Shown: one piece after another, positions 47,708 to 60,520 of the stretch
How positions within the stretch are numbered: position 1 is the stretch's first letter
Layout of the letters: each line of letters opens with the position of its first letter
NCBI RefSeq assembly: GCF_037975245.1
Contig: NC_092573.1
Location: 17,988,265 to 18,052,264, forward strand
Reading direction: 5' to 3'
DNA from: Apostichopus japonicus
Taxonomy: Eukaryota > Echinodermata > Holothuroidea > Aspidochirotida > Stichopodidae
DNA length: 64,000 nt
Translations under genes and position numbers: made by a program
Notes under the pieces: model-generated
What the model saw: only the letters and a program-made list of their open reading frames with translations
What the model was told of the DNA's origin: nothing
The model's database searches: none

Positions 47708-48270
47708 AAATGACTGTGGTATATCCATACGTTAATTTATCCCCAGTAATTTATATCCCAATGACTGTAGTATACCCATACGTTAGGACATCTCAAGTTA
47801 TCAATACCACAATGACTATAGTGTATTCATATGTTAATGTATCCCAAGTTATCAATACCCCAATGAATATAGTGTATTCATATGTTAATGCATCACAAGT
47901 TATCAATACCACAATGACTATAGTGTTCATATGTTAATGTATCCAAAGTCATCAATGTCCCAATGACTATAGTGTTCATATGTTAATGTATCCAAAGTTA
48001 TCAATACCCCAATGACTGTAGTGTATTCATATGTTAATGTATCCCAAGTTATCAATACCACAATGACTGTAGTGTATTCATATGTTAATGTATCCCAAGT
48101 TATCAATACCACAATGACTATAGTGTTCATATGTTAATGTATCCAAAGTCATCAATGTCCCAATGACTATAGTGTACTCATATGTAGTGTATCCCAATTT
48201 ATCAATACCACAATGACTATATAGTGTATTCATATGTTAATGTATCCCAAGATATCAATACCCCAATGAT
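47708..48270. repeat. ~51-bp tandem repeat, about 11 copies
   Basis: Units of CAATGACTATAGTGTATTCA, then TATGTTAATGTATCCCAAGT, then TATCAATACCA, 48-51 bp long. Variants lacking three bases (AGTGTTCATATG) recur in a pattern that suggests multi-unit duplication. The minus-strand Ile/Val/Thr peptide with the same period is a repeat artefact. Confidence 0.94.
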
Positions 48271-48419
48271 AAGCACGATGCTTCTAAGAAGGATTTTGAA
48301 GCACCCTAGAAAGACATTTCTGTGAAAAGGTGAGCGTTGATTCAGTGATTGACACTCCTGTCGAAGGTGCCTCGGTCTTCTTCTTTAATAAAATATCACC
48401 ATGATTCCCTTTTGGGTAT

Positions 48420-48425
<6 letters not shown>

Positions 48426-48483
<58 letters not shown>

Positions 48484-48693
48484 TGAGGTACTGCGTGTAT
48501 GACCTCCTCTTCACCTCCACCCCTTCCAAAAAACAGATTTTTTTCTTCAAATGGTCTACATTTAATAACACTTGCACACAAATTCAATATTCACAATTCT
48601 AGTACACAAATGTTTAGTTTCTATCATGATAATGATAGTACCATTTTGCATCTTAGCCCACTTACCGAAAAATGACCCTTCCCTTTATTGCAT

Positions 48694-48734
<41 letters not shown>

Positions 48735-48944
48735 TGAGGTACTGCGTGTATGACCTCCTCTTCACCTCCACCCCTTCCAAAAAACAGTTTTTTTTCTTCA
48801 AATGGTCTACATTTAATAACACTTGCACACAAATTCAATATTCACAATTCTAGTACACAAATGTTTAGTTTCTATCATGATAATGATAGTACCATTTTGC
48901 ATCTTAGCCCACTTACCGAAAAATGACCCTTCCCTTTATTGCAT

Positions 48945-49034
<90 letters not shown>
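48426..49034. repeat. 251-bp tandem duplication bounded by three (TA)n tracts
   Basis: GACATGAGGTACTGCGTGTA begins at 48480 and again at 48731, and the copies are near-identical down to the next TA tract. TA tracts lie at about 48426-48479, 48702-48730 and 48945-49034. The near-identity implies a recent event, possibly unequal exchange or replication slippage between TA tracts. Confidence 0.95.
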
Positions 49035-49035
<1 letters not shown>

Positions 49036-49038
<3 letters not shown>

Positions 49039-49490
49039 CACCTTGGATTGTAACAGTTAGTTTTTATTTAGCATTGCTTCCCTCTATTCATAAGAACAGC
49101 GTATTTTATACATGTGCTTTTATAGTTCATGCAACTTCTATATTGGGTATGTGTATACTTCACAACAACACAGACTAGTAGTTTCTGCTAACTTCTATTG
49201 GGTACGTGTACACCTTACAACAACACGAGACAAAACGTTGAAGACAAATTTACGAAAGCATAATTAAACATCTGATTGTGTTCTGTACTAACATAACTTG
49301 ACAATACTTTCACCCTTACACCCCAGGACAGACGTCAGTCACATTTTATGCCCAAACATCTATAATTCTCTGGCTACAAACCTGACCAACTTCCGTACTA
49401 TAGGCTATTACTATATCCAATCAACAAAGTGCGATATATAATTTGGTATACCAAAAGTATCGTTACCTTCAGTTCAGTTACATTGTTTGG

Positions 49491-49523
<33 letters not shown>

Positions 49524-50317
49524 TAGTACATACATGTACTTTCTTGACAAATGCACCCGAGTGGTGTTTTCACTCGGCCATGTGCAAAAATGTTATGCAT
49601 TTTAGTTCTTATTTTCATTGCCATTCACAACTGGGACTTCCTGTTTGGTTCTATCGCGATCGAAAAGAACGTGAAAGATAGTTATAGACATACGGCAAGG
49701 GATCATGTGCATAGACTAGACAGTTATACGGCAAGGGATAATGTGCATAGTCTCGGTGGACTTTGTGTCGGACTTCGTCTGCTTACATAAAATTGGAAGC
49801 AGGATTTATTGTTAACACAAATTATTTGTGCTAGCAGCACTGTTGATCGAGTGTTTATACGTACGGTTGCTGGAGTCTATGTAAGGGCCTAATACTATAC
49901 TGCTGAATTCTTAGAGTTCCGATCAACTTCGTATAAGCAAGACGCCAAGGTACTCCATGCACAGGACGAACCTAACACCATTACGTATAGGTTCTAACGG
50001 TATATTCATGTGACCGGGACATGTTCGGAATTTCCTTATGTGGAAATTTGGAAAAAGGCTATATCTCTCGGCCTAACTCGGCCTAACTCACATGAATTTG
50101 TTCCAGAAGTATATAAGGAATCGCTATCGGTATTTAAATATAATATGTAGCTGAAATCGTGTTCAATCTTTTCTTGATCTGCCGTTCTCCTATTTTATAA
50201 AGGATCATAATGTTTTGGAAGTAGACCCACTGTGCACACATATATAGCCTACATTCGTAACCTACTTGCACACCTTCGCATATTTATCATATATAGGCCT
50301 TTCATCAGTGCTGCACA
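49036..50317. other. Intergenic and 5' flank of UGT gene 1
   Basis: Contains a (GACA)n tract of ~9 units at 49490-49522 and a two-copy ~47-bp repeat (ATACGGCAAGGGAT(C/A)ATGTG) at 49682-49755. AT-rich sequence with ATATAT-type motifs precedes the UGT start. No defined promoter element can be assigned. Confidence 0.6.
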
Positions 50318-53300
50318 ATGGAGATCTTCAATTTTAGACGATTGAGAGACATTACTTCCATCTTGATCTTTCTAATCGCATTTTTGAACAGATCAACAGT
50401 GTCATGTTCAAAGATACTAATGTCGGTTACGACGACGATTAACTCCCCAAGCCATCTGATGGGGTTGTCGGCAATTACAGGGGCCCTCGTCAAGAGAGGC
50501 CATACTGTGGTACTCTGTACAAGTGAAGCTAAAGGTACGGAGGGATTTGATAATGGAACAATTTCATATCCCCTTCTTTACAGAGTCAACTATAGTAAAG
50601 AAGACTTAAAGGAGAAGAAACAACTGTTTACGGAATTAGCGAAAAGTAAAGGATTCTTTGGATTCATGAAAAAGTTCACAACCTTACAAAGTCTAATGTC
50701 AGAAGGATGTGTCCAATTATGGAAAGATGAAGAAACTCTAAAAAGATTGAAATCAGAAAATTTCGACCTTATGTTGTCATTCCCGTTCAACCCATGTGAT
50801 TGCCTTCTTTCACGGTATGTCGAGGTACCAAGGGTGGTGTACACACCGTCTATTCGGATACCAACTTTCCATGAGAGTTTAATCGGTATGTCAGCTCCAT
50901 CATCTTACGTACCATACCCCACGTTCTCTACATTAACGGACAAAATGACTTTCACCCAAAGACTGAAAAATTTAGTTATCCCAAACATACTGACTATCAA
51001 AGATTGGATTGGTAATTCAATTTATAGACAAATTAAAAGCGAACATAATATAGCGCCAGATGAAAGTATTGATGAGTTGCAATCCAAGGTTTTGCTATGG
51101 ATTTGTCACACCGATTTCTCTATCGATTTTCCGAGACCGTTTTCACCTAACTGGATTCCTGTTGGCGGCATCGTGTCTCGATCTGCTCAAGAGATACCAA
51201 AGGTATCATGGGTATTTAAAGATGCTTACGTGAGGTATCGTGGGTAATTTATAGATGCTAATACGTTAGGTACTGGGGTATTTATAGATGCTTACATCAC
51301 GAGAAATGATCTTCCAAAGAGTCAAAGGGAAACGACGTATGCAATGATCCAGCCATGACGAGAATTAAGGGGTGGGGTCACGGTGGAGAGCACAGGCCCG
51401 GGGTCCGGGTAAAGAATAATGTATCGTTAATTTGAACTGGAGAATAGAATACGGGATACGAAAATCGAACCACATTCTTCAATTGCCATGGGACCCTTGG
51501 GGTGGGGGGGGTAAGCGATGGGGTTCGGATCAGTGAAATGCACAGGAAATTATTTGACATATTTTGACAAAATAAATGGGAAATATTAATATGACAGGAA
51601 CTTCGAAGTCACATTCACGCGTGCAAGCGCGGAAAATGTGAGATGAAAAACAATGTATTTTAATTTTCATACTATACGTAAGGAAAACGGATCAGGATAT
51701 GGTTCAATCTTTTAATTGGTATTAAACTTATTGATCTGGGGAAAGAGAATGTGGCAGACTCATTTTTTTCTCTTTCAGGACCTGAAAGAATTCGTGGAGG
51801 GATCTGGGACGCATGGTGTGATCATTTTCTCTTTAGTAAGTTATTCTTTGGGACCAATTTAATGAATGCAGTTTATTACACTGTTAATTTAATTTAAGTT
51901 AATTTATTCATTCGTTTTCTGAACCATTATAAATGGTACCGGACTATTCAGTCCAGAATTCCATAAAGGAGGAGTGTACCGCTGGGGTCGTTGGAGGTGA
52001 CGTTTGTGTCAGTGTCCTTTCAAGCAATCCCACAAAATAAACTTCAAAGTTTAGATATTAAATGGTGCATTAAGTTCTATGGCATATTTAAAAATTAGTC
52101 CTAACCGCGATGTCGTACTTATAAGTATTTCTTCTATATCTGTGAGGTTGAAAAGGGTCCGGGTATACATCCTACACCCTTCTCCGGATCCGTTCTTGCT
52201 ATTACACAAGCTGTAATGGTGAATTCAAGTTGCTTGTCGATGACGTCACGAAACCTTTGAATAAGTAATACTCATGGGCAGTGACGACGAAAGCACCTGA
52301 TAAATTATGTCTCCCCCATCCGGCCCCCATTTGCACTTGTCTTCTCTCCATATTCCCCCGGTCCCCTTCTTTACCCCGAGCCCGGAGCCTTGACCCCCAC
52401 CCCTCCTTTTAGTCAGGATTGCTCACGGAGAATGTGGGTGTCGATTGGGATTCACATTTTATATTTTTAATTTGCTAAATTATATCGGAGAAATATCATT
52501 AACATTATATAATATTTTACATGATACGAGAACAATGAGGGAATTAATATTTACAGCAAAAATGATAACATTCTTCAATATTCTCATTCAACCGAAGACG
52601 TTTTAAACGTTTGTCTACTTATTTACACTTTGGTTTCCCTAAAGGGAAAATTATTGAGTCACTCTTACGGACCTTGCAAAAAAATGAGGGGTCCGCGGAT
52701 TGCAAAGTAGGCAATGACTGAAACGCGAATCGCAAATTCAGTAACTACTATTACGGTTAGACTCGTCCAACACGGCAGCATACAGAAACGTTGTACTCAA
52801 AGCCGAAGTGGATTAATCATCTCACACATCCGGAGTCTGTGCATGCTATACTTTCTTCAATAGCCCCCTTATCCCTTTCGTGAGAACAGTTGATACTGCA
52901 GCTTTGATTTATGTTGTTTGTCGGATTTCAGGGTTCTGCCGTCACAGCCGAGTTAAACGATGACGTCATGGATACCTTTGCCGCTGTTTTCAGTAAGCTC
53001 TCTCAGAGAGTTTTGTGGAAGCGTGATGCTAAAGTCCAGTCAGGTTTGGGGCAAAATACAAAACTTTTATCTTGGTTACCCCAAAACGACTTACTCGGTA
53101 TGTATTTATGTCTCAGAGGACATTAATATAATTCAAAATTTCGATGATCTGATTTTCGATAATTTGTTTTCCTCCTGCATTCATATTACGTCAATTAGTT
53201 ATTAATAACAAAAGATTGTTTATTCCTTTCTTTAAATTTGGATTAACGTTAAGTGAAAACAATGGTACTTTCCTTGCAAGCAGAGTTCATCTCCCAGTTG

Positions 53301-54797
53301 AACTTTCTACCACAAGCACCGTGTTTACCGCTCTCAAGTGTGGTACCTGAGCGGCACCTTTTCCCTCTTGGTCCTGGTTTAATCTGAGTCGCACAATGCG
53401 CCTCTTGTTTCAAGCCCCACTGAGCCGGAAAAAATGTATACGCCATGCCCCCTTGGTACACAAAGCGCTGTGCCCTTGTCCTCTTTTCTTAATGAAAAGT
53501 ACCATTTACCTGATTTGTTGTTGTTGACATATTAAGTAGTGTTCAGACTCGTAAATAAAACAATGTAACCTACCGTTTATTAGTAAGCTACGTATACGCT
53601 GTTGTTAATCGCAAATCGCCGAAAACGTCGAAATCTTTGTATTACAATTAACTCGAAAAGTTGCTTTTCGCTCTGTAGTACGAACGGTGCTATGTGTACG
53701 GCATTATTGATCCACAGGGCACCCCAAGACTCGGCTCCTGATCTACCACGGTGGTAGTCACGGTGTAATGGAAGCTATATATCATGGGGTTCCGATGATT
53801 ATTATACCATTGTTCGGAGACCAGTATGCCCACGCCGTTAGAGTACAGGAGAAAGGAATGGGAGTCATGCTAGACAAATCCAACCTCACCGAGGAGAGTG
53901 TCATGGAAGCTATTCGTGAAGTGATAGATAATCCCAAGTGAGTAATAAGTAAGCAGATTTACATTATGAGCAGCAGCGGGTCAGGTGGTGGTAAGGGGGG
54001 GGGGGGGTTGAGTGGAACGGAGAGGGGAAGGTGAGATGAGATCAAATGACATCGAAATTTTAAAGCTACACAGAAAGATGATTTTGTTGGCCAACTCTGG
54101 ACTCACATAGGAGAATATTGCTGACTATAGTACAGGATTAAAATCAATCTTGTCATAGACATGTTCGTATAAATGCCAAATGCTATTTCTAAAGGTTGGG
54201 GTTACATTCATCTGTGTTTTTCTGCTAGTGAACGCAATATATGTGTACAACAACGCCACAAGTTACATAAACTGTGTGCGTCTCCTTAAATTGTTCATGC
54301 CTCATCTGAGAACTCATGGCTACGGGCCTACCTCCAACTCTGTTGCCCTATACCATTCCTTCCAATTGGATTACCAATTCAGGCTAACATTTTAAATAAT
54401 GAGTATATATACGTTTGAAGCTCATTAAAAAAAATTGTTACCGTTCGTTCGTTGATAACGCTATTGTATGGCACATTATTGTTAAACTTGTATCTATATT
54501 TGGTTTCTGAAAAGGTATAAACAACGTGTTCAACATTTCTCTAACATCCACCACGATGCGCCGTTGAAACCTCTAGAGAGGGCTGTCTACTGGATTGAAC
54601 ACGTCATGAAATTTGGAGGAGACCACCTGAGGCCACGATCGGCTGACATGAACTTCATAGAACTATATATGATTGATACTGTGATATTCTTGTCATCTCT
54701 CGTATTGTTTCTTCTATACGTGGAATATTTGTTTTTAAAGAAATGTTACAGATGTGTTTGTAACAGATCTACAACGCGTAAAACAAAGGATGACTGA
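50318..54797 (+). CDS. UDP-glucuronosyltransferase-like gene 1, five exons, complete
   Basis: Family 1 glycosyltransferase that moves a sugar, usually glucuronic acid, from a UDP-sugar to small lipophilic acceptors, facing the ER lumen. Exons: 50318-51202, 51779-51835, 52932-53097, 53718-53937 and 54515-54797 (1611 nt, 536 aa; family usual ~530). An N-terminal signal segment lies at residues ~12-30. SPSHLMGL contains the probable catalytic His46, and FDLMLSFPFNPCD gives the partner Asp. WLPQNDLLG and HPKTRLLIYHGGSHGVMEAIYHGVP...PLFGDQ form the UDP-sugar binding signature. One transmembrane helix spans ~497-516, and the C-terminus KTKDD fits a KXKXX ER-retrieval signal. The signature has Tyr before HGGS and His after it, where many UGTs have Thr/Ser and Asn. 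The gene is apparently functional; its substrate cannot be told. Confidence 0.94.
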
Positions 54798-55278
54798 ATA
54801 TGCATGAGCAGCGTCATCAGGCAAATAGTTTGAGTGAACAGTATTTAAGTACCATACCTGACCCTCCTACCACCTCACCCCCTACCCGCACGTATTGATC
54901 CGTGATATATAATGATCATCATAGCATGCTGTTACACGTACATTAAATCCCTGTAAGATTTACAACCGATCAAAAGAAAGACATTGTGGGGTATAAAAAC
55001 AAGTTCATAACCAAATAGTTTTATAATAATATCATAATATTATATGTTATTATCATATTGTTTCATGCAGTGCATGTATAGGAATACACAAAAGACAATA
55101 TCAACATGTCATATTCTGACTTATTATATAGATGTAAGCTGTTCATTGAATTTAGGACATAACGTGCATGGCATTAACTGAATTCACAATATAACAAAAC
55201 CTGCTGATAATAAGATATCATATGATAATGATGAAACTGGCAAAACATTGAACCAGATCGCATCTAAGGACCTTCAAT

Positions 55279-55353
55279 TGTTCCCCTTAGATCCCTCCCC
55301 CATATCAATCGCAAAATGTGCTCCCCCTTTCAAAATCCTGGCTACGTCGCTGC
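55279..55353 (-). mobile_element. ~75-bp MITE remnant between 12-bp direct repeats
   Basis: The 12-mer AGGACCTTCAAT flanks it on both sides (55267-55278 and 55354-55365). On the minus strand the insert begins GCAGCGACGTAGCCAGGATT, a typical hAT-type MITE terminus. A 12-bp duplication is longer than the hAT 8 bp; chance matching of terminal bases or another mechanism may explain this. Confidence 0.6.
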
Positions 55354-55802
55354 AGGACCTTCAATGGTTGGTGTTAGCCTCTCCTAATTGACGTAGTCGG
55401 TCCAGAGTTTTGTATACTCCGATGATTTTGGGCGAGACTGGAGAGCTCCATTGTATAAAATTGTTTTCAAAATCGCGTTTTTACACTATCGCTTATGCTA
55501 TTATTATTTATTCACTGGCCGTGGACTAAATACTTTACGGGACTTGAACAAAATATATTACTCGGCAGGGTAATAATTGTAGACAATGGGCAAGTTTAAT
55601 TTTCTTTGGTGGGTAATTACCCACACACGGGTTGTCATTTACTTCCCTAGACTAGGATGTAAACGTTCTTCTGTCACTTCTTATACATGTCAAAGACAAG
55701 TTTGAAGGGTTTAAGCTTGATATATAAGTATTTGAACAAGTTATGTGCAGGGGCGTACATTTGCGGGTGTGAGGTGTAGACCCCCCCGGCCCACGTCCCC
55801 AG

Positions 55803-55859
55803 TATATATATAGATTTTTACTGTTTAGGATTTTGCAACTCATTACCATTTAATGTATT

Positions 55860-55890
<31 letters not shown>
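55803..55890 (+). repeat. SINE-tail relative followed by (TA)n
   Basis: TTTTTACTGTTTAGGATTTT, then GCAACTCATTACCATTT, resembles the 37055-37105 SINE tail (ACTGTTCTTGATTTTCCAAC, then TCATTACGATTTTC) and ends likewise in a TA tract. The tRNA-like part is absent. Confidence 0.55.
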
Positions 55891-55891
<1 letters not shown>

Positions 55892-56637
55892 AATTTATAA
55901 ATATATATATTTATATTATCAAAAGATCAGCAGTTTTCAATCATCAGATGGGAACACTTCAAAAGTTCCATATAGAAATCGAAACAACAAATTATCAAAT
56001 TAACTGTGCCTAGCGGTCGATTACCCTTATCATCGTTTTGCTATTAAGCGTGTGTGAATGTACATGTTCGCTACGGAAACACAAAGTGTGACACTCCAAG
56101 AATCATAGAGCTATGTTATATCATGTTCGAGTGCTATGTGAACTATAGTTGGTATTTCACGTTTTCAACTGCGAATAGCGACTCAAGTTGATCTTCACAA
56201 AGGGCAGGTGTCTCATCAAATACACCGTTCTGTAACACAGATCAAAAGATACGCGGTACTCTCTTGTTTGTACTGATATAGCAGCTTACCGATTAAAGTA
56301 GACTGGTTTACTATATACTTTCAAGATTGAGATGAATTACTTTAACTTCAGAAATGGGCGAAGTATAATATATTTGAGTTTCATTGCTACACTTCTGACG
56401 ATATAGAAAATTTTAAAGCTCAAACTGCAAGCTTTGGCCAACATGCTTTAATTCTTGATTATGTTGTTCTTGCAGAGAGCTAACTTAGATGAGTTCCTTT
56501 AAGTTCAAAGACAAACAGACACAGGTTGTTCAGTTTACTTTGGACTAAAGCTGACGTGCCGTAAATGGGCAAGTAGCATAACTTACCCAGGCTTGCAGCA
56601 GGCATAAGTTGGTACACTCACTTGAATACAACTTAAT

Positions 56638-59600
56638 ATGGCTAGAAGGACTTTAAACGCGATGCTAGTGGTATCATGTTTTATAATATGGATAGCACCG
56701 TGTTCTGGAGGTAACATCCTCTTAGTATCGACCAATTCGTTGTCATCTCCGAGTCACTATATGGTTCTGTCTACATTAACTGGTGGTCTAGTAGCAAATG
56801 GTCATAACGTGACTCTTGTAACAAACGACCTCAAAGGTACCCACGGATTTCCAAATGGAACATACAGTCAGACTCTTACTTTCAAAGCTTCTTATCTCAA
56901 AGAAGATCAGGAAAAGTTAGAAAACACGATGAAAGAGTTTGCATTCGTTTCTCCTGGCTTCACAAAGACATTTAAGTTTTTCGGTCTTGTAATGGATGCT
57001 TTGTACAACAGCTGCCTCGATTTGTGGAAAGATCAGAACTTGCTGAACGAATTGCAAAATTCACACTTCGATTTCGCTTTAGTCTTTCCTTTTTCGTCAT
57101 GTGATGTTTTAGTAGCTCATTATGTCAATGCTCCATTTGCTATTGTTTTCCCATCGATACGAGCTCCGACATTTCACGAGGGTTATGTAGGTATGCCTTA
57201 CCCTTCTTCTTACGTTCCCTTTGATGTCTTTGGCACACTAACCGACGAAATGACATTTCTACAGAGACTTCAGAACCTGCTGTCTCCATTATTGTACCAT
57301 ATTATGCAATATATATCTAACCTGTCGTACCACAGTATTCAAGTTACATTTGACATTTTACCGGATAAATCCATCAAGGAGCTTTATTCACAAGCCTCTT
57401 TAGTCTTGTCACATGTCAGCATGGGAAGTGACTATCCTCGGCCTTACACACCGAATTTTATTCCGATTGGGGGCTTGATTTCTGGACCAAGTAAGCCATT
57501 GTCAAAGGTAATTATAGGTACAATGTTTATTACCTTCACTGTTGTCAAGGAACAAAATTATGATGTTAGTAGATGTTGTCAATACAGTTGGCTTTCACTG
57601 AATTGTTGATGTGTTGATCCCAGGCGAACTTAATGAAATATAGGTTAATCTCTGCTCACATATGAATGTTATTTAGGCTATGACATCTGTAAAATATTTC
57701 ATTCATATGGCTTAATGTGTATCATCGTCCTCCTATACTATGTGGTGCCTATTGCGACCTGCCTTGCTTGTCATGCAGCTTATTCCTCTCTGAATGGTTA
57801 GCATATCTCACTTCACCCACTCATTGACGCGCATATAAGGTGTGGTCAGGAATGACTTTGTGACATTTTGAACGGTATATTTTCTAAAGTCGACAGCAAA
57901 TGGTAGCAAAACTACACCCGACATAATGCAATGCTAAGAGGTTCAGTAATATTTCTTGTTGATAGTAATGTCATAGCAAACACTTTGCATATTAGTTATA
58001 TTGTTTTAAATAGTCAATATGTGATTTGAATATCGTCATTATGTCTTCGTTTACGACGTTCCTCTTTATGGGTATGACCTCAATAACAGTAATTAAGATA
58101 TTGTACGGTGTGGCACTAATATTTCTTGTCTGTCTGTATTCTGTAGGAATTGGAAGACTTCGTACAAGGATCTGGAGACCATGGTATCATTATATTTACT
58201 TTGGTAAGTCCGTACAGAAGGTGAAAAGAAACTTTAAGTCTTTGTTATGGTGTTCCGATGGTAGACAGATATGCATGTGTCAAGAAAAGGGATGCCTACA
58301 ATTGTGTTACAAATACACTTCACAGCTAAAAAGCCTAGATTTATATCATGCAGTGTTTCCCGACTTTTCCAACATGAAATGTGGTAAACCGTGCTAACGA
58401 GATGGTTAGTTATCATCCCTTGTGAGAAACGAACATTTAGCATAATATCCTGACGAATACTGGTTTCCATGATGTTTGTGAATTGATTTTAATCATATTA
58501 ATTTAGTTATATCGACCAGAAAAGCTCCTCACGAATGGACAGTTCATTGGAGGACCAAGTACATTTTCAATACCATACCACATCATGATTAACCATAATA
58601 TGTTTTATTCTTTCTCAAGGGCTCTGCTGTTCAGGGCTTATCGAATAAAGATACCGCAGAAATCTTTGCACGCGTCTTTAAGAAACTTCCACAGAGAATC
58701 CTTTGGAGACACAACGCAGAACCACCAGCAAGTCTAGCCAATAACACTAAACTGTTAAAATGGCTGCCGCAAAATGACCTATTAGGTGGGTAAGATGTAA
58801 TGAAGTCATGTATACTAGAATCAACAAATTTAGCTATTGATTACACAAATGAGATGCGAAAAAGTACAAAATTAACGTCATCTGTTAAAACTTGCAAGGT
58901 AAACTTCCCACGAGTTCTTCATTTTTTAATCGTTTAGCTAAAGTTAGGATAACGTACAATGTCGTTAAATAAATGAGCTTGATAAGAAACAACACATAGG
59001 CTCCGTTTTACGACGATCCACCGGGAACCAGCAAGACTGAAGAAGTTTTCTTTCATTAACAGATAACACATGTTTTGTTACTTTGACTTCCTTTTCTGTG
59101 TGATCATATGGATTCGTAATAGTTGCACAAACTTGGAAAAAAGGTCATTGGAGGTGTCAAGGCTGAGAATTTCATTCAATTCAGAAACTTGTGTACATTC
59201 ACGACAATGGCTTCACATTTTTTTTGGGGTGATAGCACATCCCAAGACTCGTCTCCTGATATATCATGGTGGGAGTAATGGTGTTCTAGAGTCGATTACT
59301 CATGGAATTCCTATGGTGGTCATCCCTCTCCTTGGAGACCAAGTATCCCATGGAGCTAGAGTCCAGAAGAAAGGAATGGGGCTAATGCTGGACAAGACAA
59401 ACATCACCGAGGAAAATCTCATGGAGGTTGTACAAGAAGTATTGCATAATCCCAGGTAAGTGAAGCGTGTCTTAGATAATGGATACCTCGGATGAGTTTA
59501 TAAATAATGGTCACCATGATTCTTTGAAATATGTTACTTTAAGAAATTAAAATAAACCAGCTATTACCAACCGCAAAAAGGTAACATAAACACCCGATTT

Positions 59601-59990
59601 GAATATTGTTCGAACGTTACAGAAAATGTGGTCACGCAACCCACATTAATCGCTTTTTGCCTACAGGTAAGGTTATCTCGTCTAATAGATTCGTACTTTT
59701 CTTCTTCTAGTTACAAAGAGCGAGCTCAGCTGTTTTCAGACATCCATAACGACTTGCCGATGAAACCTTTAGAGAGAGCGGTCTACTGGATTGAACACGT
59801 CATGAAATTCGGCGGTGCCCATTTAAGACCACGATCTGCTGATATGAACTTTATAGAACTTTACATGATTGATGTTGCAGTTTTTCTTATTATCGTTTCT
59901 GCCATTGGTATTTATGTTGAGTACCTTATTCTTAGTAAACTCTTCAGAATGTGTTGTTCTGGTAAATACCAAAAATCCAAGTCTGACTAA
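56638..59990 (+). CDS. UDP-glucuronosyltransferase-like gene 2, five exons, complete
   Basis: Tandem paralogue of the UGT gene at 50318. Exons: 56638-57507, 58147-58203, 58620-58785, 59236-59455 and 59711-59990 (1593 nt, 530 aa). Exons 2, 3 and 4 are 57, 166 and 220 nt, identical to gene 1, and all phases agree. A signal peptide covers residues ~8-24. SPSHYMVL carries the probable catalytic His40, and FDFALVFPFSSCD the partner Asp. WLPQNDLLG and HPKTRLLIYHGGSNGVLESI...PLLGDQ are the UDP-sugar binding signature. One transmembrane helix precedes the tail KSKSD, again KXKXX. The exon 1 domain, which sets acceptor choice, differs far more from gene 1 than the C-terminal half does, consistent with divergence in substrate. 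The frame running past 57507 is intron read-through. Confidence 0.95.
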
Positions 59991-60520
59991 GATGTAGTTT
60001 GCTTATAGTCCATCAGGGCAGGCTTCACAAAGTGCTTCAAAAACGAGTTTCGTTGGACATATTTAGTACCAAGGTGTGTTGGTTGGAAGTGGTAGAGGGA
60101 TGTCCTGGGAACATTTTTCGCGATGTTGGATGATTGGAGAGGTGTTATTATTCGAGTAAACAACAGACAAATGACGTCACTCTTATATAGTGTACGACAA
60201 TTACAACAAAGCAGTCTTACGTGTAAACAACAAATGACCTCACTACGAAGTGTGGGCTAAATTGAACAAGAGCCCAAGGGCACTGTGGTTCCTTGCTTGG
60301 GGTATATGACAATACACATAATATTATCAAGCAAGATTGGGCTCAAATAGTCCAAGTAATTGTGGTCCTACATGTTCCCATAAAGTAACCAACACTATAG
60401 CCAACACTTTTGTGATCACAAAATGTGATCGGATTTTGGATCAAAAGGCACTTTTGAGATCTAAATATGGCGTCGAAAATGTAAGAAATATAAGAGACCT
60501 ACAAGCGTGTCAACAGATAT
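59991..60520. other. 3' flank of UGT gene 2
   Basis: No AATAAA was noticed close to the stop. The sequence grades into the tandem array that begins near 60520. Confidence 0.5.

Larger units (their letters stand above)
54798..56637. other. Region between the two UGT genes
   Basis: ATTAAA at 54942-54947 is a possible polyadenylation signal for UGT gene 1. Near 55279-55353 a short MITE scrap lies between two copies of AGGACCTTCAAT. A SINE-tail relative with (TA)n lies at 55803-55890. 56450-56637 is the 5' flank of UGT gene 2. Confidence 0.55.

Noticed and set aside
47927-48130. Ile/Val/Thr repeat protein on the minus strand
   Set aside because: Follows the ~51-bp tandem repeat exactly; no other evidence of coding.
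51203-51247. Longer first exon of UGT gene 1
   Set aside because: Same reasoning: donor at 51203, and exon 2 at 51779 continues the conserved domain in phase.
57508-57609. Longer first exon of UGT gene 2 (323-codon frame)
   Set aside because: A GT donor after TCAAAG at 57507 aligns with the same junction in gene 1; the extra residues have no UGT similarity.
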